From Helichrysum umbraculigerum (lineage: Eukaryota; Streptophyta; Magnoliopsida; Asterales; Asteraceae), in the NCBI GenBank assembly GCA_949592205.1, contig CATIUR010000006.1, forward strand, positions 66,460,001 through 66,524,000: a stretch of 64,000 bases of DNA, written 5' to 3'. Below are positions 12,301 to 22,706 of the stretch, piece by piece; the first letter of the stretch is position 1, and every line of letters begins with the position of its first letter. A program made the translations under genes and the position numbers. The notes beneath the pieces are model-generated. The model ran no database searches, was not told the DNA's origin, and saw nothing but the letters and a program-made list of their open reading frames with translations.

Positions 12301-13601
12301 ACCAAGTAGCCTCAACAAGTTCATGTGACACAACATAATATAACAACGGTGATCAGGCGTTGCAAGATTATGCTCTTCACAATCCATTCTCAGGCTACTC
12401 TACATTATAATTATCAATGTGATCTACTCTCACCTCATACGTATTAAATACTTCATGATTTCAAATCAATCATACTCCATTTAATAGTTTCTAACAGCTG
12501 ATACCTACCCAAAATCAGCTTACTACTTTACATATTCAACCTTACATATGTAAGCCATCTCACATACACACAATGTTCTAATTTTCAACAACTGAATTAC
12601 TCAGTATATCACTTATCTGAAACCTCAAACACATGATAACTCATCATCATTGTTTCATTACTTACACTAATCAATGTCCCTATTTACATTCAAAATTCAG
12701 GACACTTCTTACTTAATTATTATTATCACTTTGACATATGCTATCATGTCAAGCATCACTGTCACAACAAGCCTACTCAATCATGTTACTTTTAAATATT
12801 TCATCTATTAATTTACAATTAACCAGAAAGACCTATCACTTTCTCAATCAATTTAGCTTTATCATAAGCTATATTTCTCATAAACCTATCATTTTGTTGG
12901 TTTATATCAAGTGTTTAGCTATAATCCTAACACATCATATAGCCACATAAACACATATTTTCTCAAATAGCAGTCATTCTCAAATCAAATGACACCACTA
13001 TCCTTAAACAGGATTCAAATCACACCTTGTGATCAATCTAATAATATAGTATTATCAATTATCTTGCCTCCCAATAAAGACACTCCTTAGGTTCTAACAT
13101 CAATCATGTTAAACCTTAATCAACTCGTTTTCTACTCATTTAATCACATTTCTGCATTTTTTCAATTCAATCAGAAATACTAGCAACAATGAGCAACTCA
13201 TTTAATACCTCTATCTGATATCAACGTATAACAATCATAGTTGACTCAAACTGGGGAATCATATCAGTCTGACTCAATTAACTTCTCAACAAAGCTTACT
13301 CAACATAACAGAGTAAACAATTCAAGTTAATATAATATAACATAGGCTTATCGAAGATTACCTGACAATCTTAAGCCCACAAGCGTTGAGGAAACATGAA
13401 ATAAACCAATCAGTTACTCATGTTCCTCCGTCTCTGCATCAAATAACACTTTGCAACTTGTTAAGGGTTAGTACATACTCAACTAATCACTTTCTCACAC
13501 ATTCACTAATCAACTAAACCCGCACCCACTGGAATGTTTGACTCAACTCAATCAAAGTTTAGGATTGAACATTCTATCATGCTCAATTCACCCAAACTAT
13601 T
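9361..13601. other. Non-coding interior of the LARD-like element, strongly G-poor on the plus strand
   Basis: There is no gag, protease, RT, RNase H or integrase motif in any frame. The plus strand is made almost entirely of A, C and T, with G rare throughout, so transcripts from the element's own (minus) strand would be C-poor. Short open frames at 11748-12112 and 12738-12950 are low-complexity chance frames. No internal tandem repeat is obvious. Confidence 0.75.
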
Positions 13602-13613
13602 GCTCTGATACCA
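13602..13613 (-). promoter_or_regulatory. tRNA-Met-type primer binding site
   Basis: Reverse complement reads TGGTATCAGAGC, the standard plant LTR element PBS matching the 3' end of initiator methionine tRNA, placed four bases inside the LTR at 13617. Its orientation sets the element on the minus strand. Confidence 0.93.
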
Positions 13614-13616
13614 ACT

Positions 13617-15603
13617 TTTAACACCCCTTCATTTAATATATAAACAAACAATATAATAATGGCGACGCGGAAGCTTATATTTTCAAAACATTACAACCAA
13701 TGTTACATGTTACCCAAAATGTCAATAAACTTTTTCAATTCAAAGTACAAGACATTTCAACGCACTGGGTGTTATTAAAAACATTTCTATAATTATCAAA
13801 ATAACATCAGAGTTACAGCCTGTCAAACATTCCATCAATTCCAAACACTTCCTGCCCTGCCCAATATGTCCCATCTATTTCAACCTGCAGGAAGAACTAT
13901 GGTGGGGTTAGCATAAAGCTAAGTGAATGAAACTATAAGCATCAGTACAACCTAGCATAACAATCTGTTTACATCAAATAACAATAAACAGAAAATCAAT
14001 CAATCACTCGACATCCAATCAATGTCAAGCTACTCACATCAAACATTATCAATCGTCATGAGGACCGGTGGCTCCTGAGATACCCTAATACCGGTTTGGT
14101 ACTCAAGGAACCCTTATCAATCATCTGTATTGGCCTATACAGAATTACCGGTAACCAGTTGTTAATCACACACGACCTAGATCTCTAAACCAACATTTCA
14201 AGTTTCAAGATCTCCTGTCGTCTACAATAACAACCAAGTCCAACTGTCAAGTCAAGTTGACCTCAGAATCTTACATACTAGCTCAAACAGCCAAGTAAGC
14301 AAACCACCTAACTAACATGGCAAGTTATCTCAACAGATGCATCATATCAAAGTAATACTATAAATTACTTATTGTAAATCAAATCATTACAACTAAATCA
14401 CACTGAGGTTACAGATCCACTCACCGACTACCTCAGGCCTCCACTCAGTAGTCTAATATCACTGAGCCTTCTCCACATCTGAGAATCAATATCAAATATA
14501 AGTTAGTAATCCAGATCATCAATACATAACTTATATCAATCTTTGACATTTAGGAACTTAACATAATTAACATTACAATTACTAGTTCCTAATTGTGTAT
14601 TAATGATTTACAATATAATCATTAACATATATTATCCTATAACATATATCAAGCACATTACTATCGAAGTCAAACAAGTAATGCTGAAACAGCCCTTCAA
14701 GCCGCCGGCTTCCTCCTAGAAGCCGCCGGCTTCCTATCCTCACCCGCCGGCTTTACTTCCACAACCGCCGGGTAATTTACCAAATGTGGTAACAGAACCA
14801 AAACATGTTTTAAAGCTTCTACCAGCCGCCGGGTCGGGTTTATGCCCGCCGGTTTCCTACCAAGCAACACAAGCCGCCGGCTACCCCTATGAAGCCGCCG
14901 GCTTCGGCTAACAAGAACAAGCCGCCGGTTTGGCCAAAGAAGCCGCCGGCTTCTGGCCTCGTCCCAGCCCAGCACGAACAGCAGAAACCCTAACTCACGG
15001 GTTTAATCCCCAAAACACCAAAAACTCGTTTTTAAACGGTTATAAACCTCAAATATCATCACATAATCAATATGTAACACTTATAACATGTTTCTAACAT
15101 CCAAATCTCTCAAATCATCAATTTACCCAAATTCAATCAAAAATCAAATTCTTAAATACTCAAGAATACTTACTGATTGAAGAATCTAACGATGGTAATC
15201 TGATGATTAGGAAGTTTCACGAGAATCACCACTTCCTGCTTTGATTTCTGGATTGATTTGGAGGTTTTCAGAGAGTTTCTGTGAGTTTTGGAATAAAAAT
15301 GAATAACTTTCCTAAATAGGAAAGGATATATATAAGTCGGCTCATCCAACCGCCTTCAATATACGGGTATAATTTAATACCCCATCTCAATCTATTGTCT
15401 GGAACCCGAAAACCATTTGCGAGTCCAAACATCTTATTGCACCGTCAACTATATTAATTTACAACAATTAATAATTTCCTTATCACATTGGAATATTCGA
15501 CTCCTATTCCAATTATTTCAACTATTTCAAACAATATTATTTCCAAACACATTTAAATCAAGAAATAATATAAAACAACTAGGTCCAATTCGAGGATGTT
15601 ACA
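13617..15603 (-). repeat. LTR (5' LTR in element orientation) of the LARD-like element
   Basis: 1987 bp. Compared with 7364-9323 it has one additional 27-bp palindrome-bearing unit at 14894-14920 and about seven single-base differences. It is the promoter-bearing LTR for the element's minus-strand transcript. Confidence 0.92.
14697..14961. repeat. Palindromic GCCGCCGGC cassette, one unit longer than its sister LTR
   Basis: Same cassette as 8446-8672 but with one additional 27-bp unit. Since the two LTRs of a new insertion start identical, the difference shows gain or loss of a whole unit since (or during) insertion. Confidence 0.9.
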
Positions 15604-15604
15604 A

Positions 15605-15775
15605 TAGGGTATAGGGTTTAGTATGATTTAGGGTTTAGAGTTTTATAAAGCGTTTAGGGTTTAAGGTTTAAGGGTTAGGGTTTAGGGTTTAGGGTTGGGA
15701 GTTTGGGGTTTCGTCCCCAAACTCCCAACCCTAAACCCTAAACCCTAACCCCTAAACCCCAAACCCTAACCCTAA
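15605..15775. repeat. Interstitial telomere-like repeats with a 44-bp-arm hairpin, right arm
   Basis: TTTAGGG-type repeats run up to 15708, a 6-base loop follows, and then CCCTAAA-type repeats run away. Arms at about 15665-15708 and 15715-15758 are complementary with one mismatch seen, so the strand switches orientation at a near-perfect palindrome. This is the continuation of the MULE arm after the ATAGG duplication. Confidence 0.88.
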
Positions 15776-16023
15776 ACGTAACAATGTAACACACGTTTTA
15801 GTAATGTGAAACCCACTAAAAATAATGGAAAAAAAAAAACTCGTCGAAAGTATGCCTTAATGGACGGCAAATCGAAGAGGATCAAACGCTGAATATAATG
15901 GTGCAATTTTCATAATTTTTCGATTTGTCGTTTGTGAGATATTTAACTTAAGGGGTAAATGAGTTTTGTATTCTCTTTGTACACATGACACCATATCATT
16001 GGTTACTCTATTCTCACACAAAT

Positions 16024-18160
16024 TTTTAGTCTCATTTGAACCTTACCCATGTGTATAATGTATAATAGGTTCCCGAGTAAAAGGTATCAAGATTCATTGT
16101 GAAATGAAATTTGATTGTATCCACCGTGCCACGTCTATTAATTAATATATAAGAACACCACACCAAAATCATTTGTAAATATCCATCGGATGGTATTGGG
16201 AAGGTGATTAAATACTTTAATTTCCTCTTCCCATCAAAGCCAACGAAAAGGGAAAAAGACATTAAAGAAAGTTAAACTAAAAAATAAGGTAATAAACGAA
16301 ACAAGTTTTGAATTTAAAAGCTAGAAAAACAATACTTTTTGACGTAGTAGAACAATATTTGATATGCCCCTCAAAATGTTTTATGAATTTTAAAATTTAA
16401 TTATTCATTCCTTTTTTGTTAAAATATAGTTGAAGTTTTAGAATTTATCATACATGATAAATATAGTTTCATGATGTTCGAAAAAAATTATAGTCTTGAA
16501 TTTGAAGTTCCTAATTGAAATATACTTTTTACGAAGTATATTTAGTTCTTATCAACCTAATAGTTGGGAATTTAAGCCTCGTAAAAGACAATTTGTAAAT
16601 ATTTATGATGGTTGTACATATAATATTCGTGAGATTATAGTGTAGGGTTAATTGCCTTTTAATAAAAAAATATTACTAAAAATCCTTTTAAGTCTCTGAC
16701 ATGATTAGATTTTATAGATATAACAATTTTTACTTATTAGATATTAGAGAGGGAAAGTATATAAGTTAAAAAACAAAAATCAAGAACAATATTTTTTATA
16801 CTAAAGGTAATTAAAAGTACAATAATGATCTTGATATTCTCATGAGAATCTTATACGGAGTATCTCATTTTCAGTGATAGAATAATGATAAGTTCCTTTA
16901 AACATGATAAAATAGTATTCTAGATTATTATACCTTATCAGTATTTGTACAAAAACACCTTAATGATAGATAAATTTTGGAAGGTGATGGATAAACAAAT
17001 AAAATGATTCTCAAACTAAAATTATAGGAGTATTATAATTATATTATATATTATGAAGTTCGATTGTGGTACAATTTGATGTATGAATCGATTATATTAT
17101 TGTATCTATCAACTTCCTAAATTTTTCCTCCATACCAATTTGGCTAAAAACTTCAAAAAGTTCAACTACGACGTATTTAAAATGTCGTGAGGAATTGAAT
17201 TGACCCGTCTAAATATCGATTAACGATTTTTAAATCATTACACATAATTAATGATTACCACATCTACGAGTATTATCTAACGTACGGTTAATTTATTTAT
17301 TACATAATTAACTCATCTAAATCATTAGTACATAATTAACTCATCTAAATCTAGATACACGTACGATTAAATTATTATTTACATTAATTAATTTGATGAA
17401 ATTATCAAGATTTTAGGAAAAGACAAATACACCCAAAGAAGCAACTTTAATTTTTCTTTTTATAGAAACACAGAAAGCAAATTTCGACACGCATCTTCCC
17501 GTGATCACCTCCTGCCGGCTTTCCACCTCTAAAATGATGAAAATACCCTCCGTCCCTCCCTACTTCAATTTTATACATAATCGTGATGCCTACGGAAGTG
17601 TGCTGTTGTATATTTTCAGAATCAGATCAAGAAAGCATTTTTCTTCAAGATCAGGGGAGTTTTCTGTTCACTTCTTTTCTATTTCCAATTTTACGATTCC
17701 TTGTTTTGCAATGAGGACATTGCTTTATTTTAATTGGGGGAAAAGAAGTTTGTTTGTCCTGAGTTATAAATCAATAAATATTGACAGATTTTAGAACTTT
17801 GTTTTAAAGGCATTTTTAGGGAATATAGTTAGAAGGCATTCTATGTTAGTAATTTTTCAACCCAAATTTTTCTTTTAAAAATGTGTTCTCTTTAAGTTTA
17901 GAAAATCTTGTAACAAATCTGAGAAATTCAAAGGATAATTTGAACTTAAATTTTAAAATATTAGATAGTTCATCATGTGATTTATCGATAGGCAATCTAT
18001 GTATAAGTTGTTGAGCTATTAAATAAAATTAATGCAAGAAGTAGGCGATATTCCGAGAGGAACTTTAGCAATGTATGACTTTAGTCTTAATTCTTATATA
18101 CGATAGCGTGCGATATGCCATAATTTTGAAATTTAATTAATATCATTTGGGGATATACTG
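16024..18160. other. AT-rich spacer with no confirmed gene
   Basis: Mostly low-complexity AT-rich sequence. A 97-codon open frame at 17501-17794 is in a somewhat more complex stretch that could be the 5' end of a lost gene, but I recognise no domain. A short direct repeat containing ACATAATTAACTCATCTAAAT occurs at about 17304-17350. Confidence 0.4.
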
Positions 18161-18163
18161 GAT

Positions 18164-18410
18164 GTTGTTTCCTCTGTTGTACGTAAGTACAGACCTGGTC
18201 TCCGTCAATATATCTAAAGAAAAAGAGCAAAAAGAGTTTAAATGAACTCAAGATTTTAAAACGTAGTCAAATTATGTCGCTTTGTTGTACTAAGGTACAG
18301 ACCTGTCACCAATGGTTTGACTAAAAGTTATTATGCTAAACCAAAGTCAAGTTATGTCGCTCTGTTGTGTTGAGGCACAAACCTGTCACCAATATCTTGA
18401 CTTGAAAAAT
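18164..18410 (+). repeat. Three diverged copies of a GTTGTAC..GGTACAGACCTG repeat
   Basis: Units around 18176, 18281 and 18361 share a pattern TTGTTGTACTAAGGTACAGA followed by CCTGTCACCAA and then TTGAC, at spacings of about 105 and 80 bp. The TGTAC..GTACA part can fold into a small hairpin. They lie upstream of a PPT-like run and LTR start, so they may be the 3' untranslated part of a Gypsy-type element. Confidence 0.55.
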
Positions 18411-18805
18411 GATTATTTTAATTAGATATCCATAATATGTGTAATATTAGCATGTTATATGTATGAGGGTATTTTGCTATTGGGAATCAAGGTAAACCTG
18501 CTAGAATAATAATAATATAAGCTCAATTTCTGAAATATAGATTGTTTAGGTGGACAACAATATCGATAATCCTTGTGAGTTATCTTTTATGCCTAATAAT
18601 AATGAATGAGAAAATTGGGTTTCCTAGAAGAGTTTCTTGATAGCTAAATCTTAAAGTTGAATTATTTTTAAACTAAAATTTTGGTTTGTGAAATGCTAGC
18701 TAGTATGTAAGTCCCAACGCGCCCTTGTTTGCCTACTAAATTTTGTCGTTTATAATTTCTTAAATCGAGAGTCTACTTTAGGACAAGTAGGATTCAAGTG
18801 GGGGA

Positions 18806-20364
18806 TGTTTGATAAATGTCAAAATGTACTATATTATAGTACTAATTACCCGTTTGTTAGATAGGTTTCTAATGCATTTTGTATGAATAAGATACTCATT
18901 TCGTTCATATTTGCATTTAGGAGTTTAATTGGAGCTTGGATTGAAAAGAAACAGAAAACGAGCTTATTGCGAAGAAAAGTTGCTAAAAGAATAAAGCATT
19001 GGACAAGAGAAGATTGGATCGGAGTAAAAGATGATCAATTTGTCGAAGCCGGAAGATTAAATGATCGAATGGTGAAAAAGTCTGGAAATTCAATCCATAC
19101 GCCGTATGGATTAAAGTGGTGGAAGCCCAGTATAACGCGGAGCTGGGCCGGGCTTATTTTCAATCCATACGCCGTATGGAAATTCCATATGCCGTATGGA
19201 TCAATTTTCCAGATTAGGTTAAAATCTCATTTAATCTCATTTTTAACCCTAACTTTCATAACCCAAACCACTTCAACACAGACGACGACCAGAGGGTTTT
19301 CTCCCATTTTGGGAGCATTTCGATGACGATTCGGAGGCGTAAAAGGCTAAGATCGATTCCTATCGATTCTACTTCGCACGGTTTATGATTCGGTTTGCAT
19401 ATCTCTTTCAGATTTCGATTCGAACGTTGTCTATGTGTTTGTTTGAATGATGAATCTGATTTTGTATGATTAAGTTATAAATCAGATTATGTATATTGTT
19501 TAGTTTAATAACATTGGATTATGATTATTTGATGGTTATAATTATGTTTTGAATCAATTATCTGAGTGAAGATTGTTATGTAATCCATGAATCCTTGATT
19601 ATTGGTGATTGTTAGTTATTACTTAACGTGGTTAATAATGTCATTGAGATTGAGTTCCTTTGATGTTATTAATTATTGATGATTACATCTAGGTTTATAA
19701 TCGTTGCTAAATATGTTGAGTCTGATAGGTTAAGAGAATAGTAACTAATCAATCTAAAATGAGCAAGCTAATAAGAGATTATTTGTAGGTATTGTTGAGT
19801 CATACCACAAGGATTAATCATAACAAGTCGTGAATACTTAATGCATAATTTAGGGAAACACACGCAATTGAAACATACAATTCTTGCGACGTCGGATCGA
19901 TGTTAATGTGGGACCCTAGGTTATAGAAATTAGTTGGACCCGGACCGTTGGCTAATTTACATTTAACTTGGATTCTTTTATTAGTATCTAAGTTAATATA
20001 AAATAAATCGCAATCAAACAATCAAAACACATGAACTGGATAATATGAATTTGAGTGTGAAGACTCTAAGCAATTACATGTCTATCTTCGATTGTTTATT
20101 TGTTTCTCTTATCTTGTTTTATGTTGTTGGTTTGGTTATTTAGTTCATCTTGAACGTTCGTACGGAACTAAAACGTAACCCCTTATTTTACTGCTTTATT
20201 AATAATCCCAATTTAATTGAATGATATCGTTCCTGTGTTCCTGTGTTCGACCTGGACTTACCATAGCTATATTATTCCGATCGGGTATTCTTGGTTGTGT
20301 GATAGTATTGATTGGTATATCCTGTACTTTGTAATTAATAAAACTAGACGCTTTCACACGCATC
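18806..20364 (+). mobile_element. Gypsy-type LTR, truncated at its right edge
   Basis: A purine-rich tract ending AAGTGGGGGA at 18796-18805 is followed directly by TGTTTGATAAATG, a PPT/LTR junction of the kind seen in plant Athila/Tat-like elements. Near the right end, GTGTTCGACCTGGACTTACC followed by CGATCGGGTA resembles the U5 end of such LTRs. The 147-codon open frame at 18883-19326 inside is not a gene: it spans the palindromic cassette and has no recognised domain. No partner LTR or target duplication is present, and Copia sequence starts abruptly at 20365. Confidence 0.55.
19095..19199. repeat. Palindromic CCATACGCCGTATGG cassette
   Basis: Two exact copies (19095-19109 and 19165-19179) and one variant CCATATGCCGTATGG (19185-19199), each a near-perfect palindrome with a GCC centre. 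It lies about 290-395 bp into the LTR, comparable in style but not in sequence with cassettes of the other LTR families in the window. Confidence 0.85.
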
Positions 20365-21867
20365 ATAGATGCTATGAACAAAGAGTTACAAGCTTTGGAA
20401 GCTAATGATACTTGGTTCCTAACCACTTTACCACCTGGTCATAAAGCCATTTCTTCTAAATGGGTTTACAAAACCAAATATAATCCTGATGGTACTATAG
20501 AAAGACTGGAGGCCAGGTTAATTGTTAAGGGATTTAATCAAAAGGAAGGCTTGGACTACAAGCATACTTTTTCCCCTGTAGCTAAAATTGCAACTGTTAT
20601 AGTTTTAATAGCTTTAGCTACTGCTCATAACTGGCCACTTCATCAATTGGACATCACTAATGCTTTCCTTCATGGTTACATTGATGAAGATATCTATATG
20701 CTTCCACCTGAAGGCTACACCAAGGCACAAGAGGGACAGGTTTGTAAACTGAAAAGATCTCTTTATGGGCTTAAACAAGCTTCTAGACAGTGGAATCAGG
20801 AATTTTCTAAGTTCCTCATTAGTCTTGGTTTTATGCAATCCAAGAATGACTATTCCCTGTTTGTTAAGGATCACAAAGGTGGTTTCAATGCAGCCTTAGT
20901 TTATGTTGATGATGTTCTTTTGAACGGTAATTCTGTGCAAGAAATTGAGGCTACAAAATCTGCTTTAGATTAGAAATTCACCATTAAAGACCTTGGTTTA
21001 GCTAAGTACTTTTTGGGAATAGAGATTTGTAGAACTTATACCGGTACTTATTTGAATCAGAGAAAGTATATAGTTGATCTTTTACTTGATGCTGGCCTTA
21101 CTGGTTCTAAACTAGTTGATTTTCCTTTGCCTCAGAATTTAAAACTTTCATTGGCCAAGGGTACTCCTATGCCTAATCCAGACAAATATAGAAGACTCAT
21201 TGGTAGAATACTCTATTTGACCATGCTCTATTTGACCATGACCAGGCCAGATATATCATATGCAGTGCAACACTTGAGTCATTTTGTTTCTGCTCCCAAA
21301 TTACCTCATATGCAGGCTACTATGCATTTATTGAGGTGTCTCAAAGGTTCAGTTTCCCAGGGTTTGTATTATCCTATACATCCTAATTTGAAACTTACTG
21401 GTTTTACTGATGCTGATTGGGGATCTTGTCTTATGACTAGAAGATCATTATCTGGCTATTGTATCTTTTTGGGTCATTCTTTAGTTTCTTGGAAAACAAA
21501 GAAACAACCAACTGTTTCTAGGTCATCTACAGAAGCTGAATATAGAAGTATGGCCATTACCACTTGTAAGCTCTTATGGCTCAGTTTTCTTCTCAAAGAT
21601 CTTCATGTTCCAGTTTCTTTACCTGTTACATTGTTCTGTGATAATAAATCAGCTTAGCAAATAGCAGCCAACCCATGTTTCCATGACAGAACTAAACACA
21701 TGGAAATAGATACTCACTTTACTAGAGATAAAATACAAGATGGTTTCTTAAAGACTTCTTTTATTCCTTCTTCTTTACAGCCTGCAAATTTGATGACTAA
21801 AGCTCTGGGCAAGATTCAACATTCTACCCTTTCTCACAAGTTGGGTCTTTCCACTACTCCAACTTGA
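20365..21867 (+). pseudogene. Ty1/Copia RT and RNase H fragment with two stops
   Basis: One continuous frame covers the C-terminal half of a Copia polyprotein, beginning IDAMNKELQALEANDTW at the start of the RT domain. RT motifs seen are KWVYKTKYNPDG, LHQLDITNAFLHG, SLYGLKQASRQW and the catalytic YVDDVLL; RNase H motifs are TGFTDADWGS, SSTEAEYRS and the CDNKSA region. Nonsense TAG codons stand at 20971 and 21655. The segment near 21217-21240 has a 15-bp tandem duplication giving LYLTMLYLTM. Gag, protease and integrase are absent: the 5' part is cut off at 20365 against a different LTR. The frame ends 8 bases before its own LTR. Confidence 0.93.
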
Positions 21868-21874
21868 GGGGGGA

Positions 21875-22120
21875 TGTAGAATATTATATAGGTTTGGTGT
21901 GTATATTGTAAATAATAGAACTACAAGGGTCCAGAATGTAATTTAATTAAGAAGTTCGTTAGAAGTAGTTAACAGGTTGTTAAGTTAAGTAATGACGGTT
22001 ATTAGAAGTTAGTTAGATCTAGTAGCTAGCTGTGTGTATATAAACAATGTAATCTTTCTTCATTTGTAAGTGTTTTACAGTATTAATAAAATTTACTTCA
22101 ATTGTTCTTCCGCTTCTACA
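21875..22120 (+). repeat. Copia 3' LTR, 246 bp
   Basis: Begins TGTAGAA and ends TTCTACA, an inverted terminal pair, and directly follows the purine tract TTGAGGGGGGA after the pol stop. It contains AATAAA-like sequence near 22084. The matching 5' LTR is missing because the element is truncated at 20365. Confidence 0.85.
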
Positions 22121-22121
22121 A

Positions 22122-22364
22122 AGTTCAAGTAATCAAAGCTGTGGTAGGGGTCGAGGAAGAAACTTCAGTAAAGAAGAAAGAGGACGTGGAAAAGGTACAA
22201 GTCGAGAACAAAACAAGAATGGAATGAGATGCTATGAATGTGGTGAATTCGGTCACTTTACATACAAATGCTCCAAATGGAAAGAGAAAGACAAGAAGCA
22301 AGAAGCATATCTCATTTGTCAAAGCGACAAAGAACCTACATTCTGTAAAAACTTTGGCAATTGA
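22122..22364 (+). pseudogene. Copia Gag C-terminal fragment with CCHC zinc knuckle
   Basis: Open frame from the edge of the preceding LTR to a TGA at 22362. It encodes a Gly/Arg-rich linker followed at 22230-22271 by CYECGEFGHFTYKC, a canonical CX2CX4HX4C nucleocapsid knuckle that binds genomic RNA, then a Lys-rich tail. Such a knuckle normally leads into protease and integrase; here it ends within 31 codons and is followed almost at once by a PPT-like run and an LTR. It is therefore a deletion derivative of a Copia element different from the one at 20365. Confidence 0.82.
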
Positions 22365-22378
22365 CATTAAGGGGAATA

Positions 22379-22582
22379 TGTTGGAAACTTAATGTCAAAT
22401 GGGCCAAAGGATTATGGGTCATGAAAATAAGAATAAAGCTCGTTTCTGGTTTGGGCCGCATGCCAACAAACCCATACATAGGAAACGTATAGGCCAGTTA
22501 TTAAGTTAAGGGTTGCATCGATTCAAACTAATCGGTTAGTATGAAGCAACGCGTCTGTTCAATATGTCAGTTAGAAAGTGTC

Positions 22583-22627
<45 letters not shown>

Positions 22628-22706
22628 TGTAACAGTTTGTATGTAACCAACATTCGATTAATACATATCGTATTCTATATACTGAGTGTTTTGTGGTGGT
22701 TCAACA
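22379..22706 (+). repeat. Second Copia-type LTR, about 328 bp, with (TA)n
   Basis: Starts TGTTGGAA and ends TTCAACA (near-inverted ends), preceded by the purine-rich ATTAAGGGGAATA. A (TA)n tract lies at about 22588-22624. The size and position fit a short Copia LTR ending the gag fragment at 22122-22364. There is no partner LTR in the window. Confidence 0.68.

Larger units (their letters stand above)
7364..15603 (-). mobile_element. Young non-coding LTR retrotransposon (LARD-like), TSD ATAGG
   Basis: Complete element on the minus strand: LTRs of 1960 bp (7364-9323) and 1987 bp (13617-15603), flanked by ATAGG at 7359-7363 and 15604-15608. On the minus strand the LTR begins TGTAACATCC and ends near GGGTGTTA. 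A methionine-initiator-type PBS (TGGTATCAGAGC, reverse complement at 13602-13613) and a G-rich PPT at 9324-9340 define both ends of the interior. The 4.3-kb interior encodes no gag or pol. By eye the LTRs differ by about seven substitutions plus one 27-bp indel, so insertion is recent. It must have been moved by proteins of a related element such as the Tekay-type copy at 31504. Confidence 0.9.
7062..16023. mobile_element. Mutator-like element with long TIRs, interrupted by an LTR element
   Basis: The sequence at about 7062-7230 reappears inverted at about 15845-16023. The ends share TTTGTGTGAGAAT, and further in they share a block with ATATCTCACAAACGACAA, then AATTGCACCAT, then CTCTTCGATTTGCCG. 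Just inside each arm are TTTAGGG-type repeats. Long TIRs with no LTR features suggest a Mutator-like (MULE) or foldback element. No transposase frame is present. The outer edge is uncertain because I could not find a convincing 9-bp target duplication. The central 7364-15603 is a later LTR-element insertion. Confidence 0.6.

Noticed and set aside
14697..14975. Arg/Pro-rich open frames in the LARD LTRs (also at 8444-8817)
   Set aside because: They are produced by the GCCGCCGGC cassette and occur in both LTRs; one differs only by the 27-bp unit.
18883..19326. 147-codon open frame that might be a gene
   Set aside because: It lies inside an LTR-like sequence, spans the CCATACGCCGTATGG palindromes and has no recognisable domain; the translated repeats (TPYG, NPYAVW, MPYG) reflect the DNA palindromes.
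20199..20426. Minus-strand open frame overlapping the LTR/Copia junction
   Set aside because: It is antisense to the clear Copia frame and crosses the junction of two unrelated repeats.
22125..22367. Minus-strand open frame over the Copia gag fragment
   Set aside because: Antisense shadow of the zinc-knuckle frame at 22122-22364.
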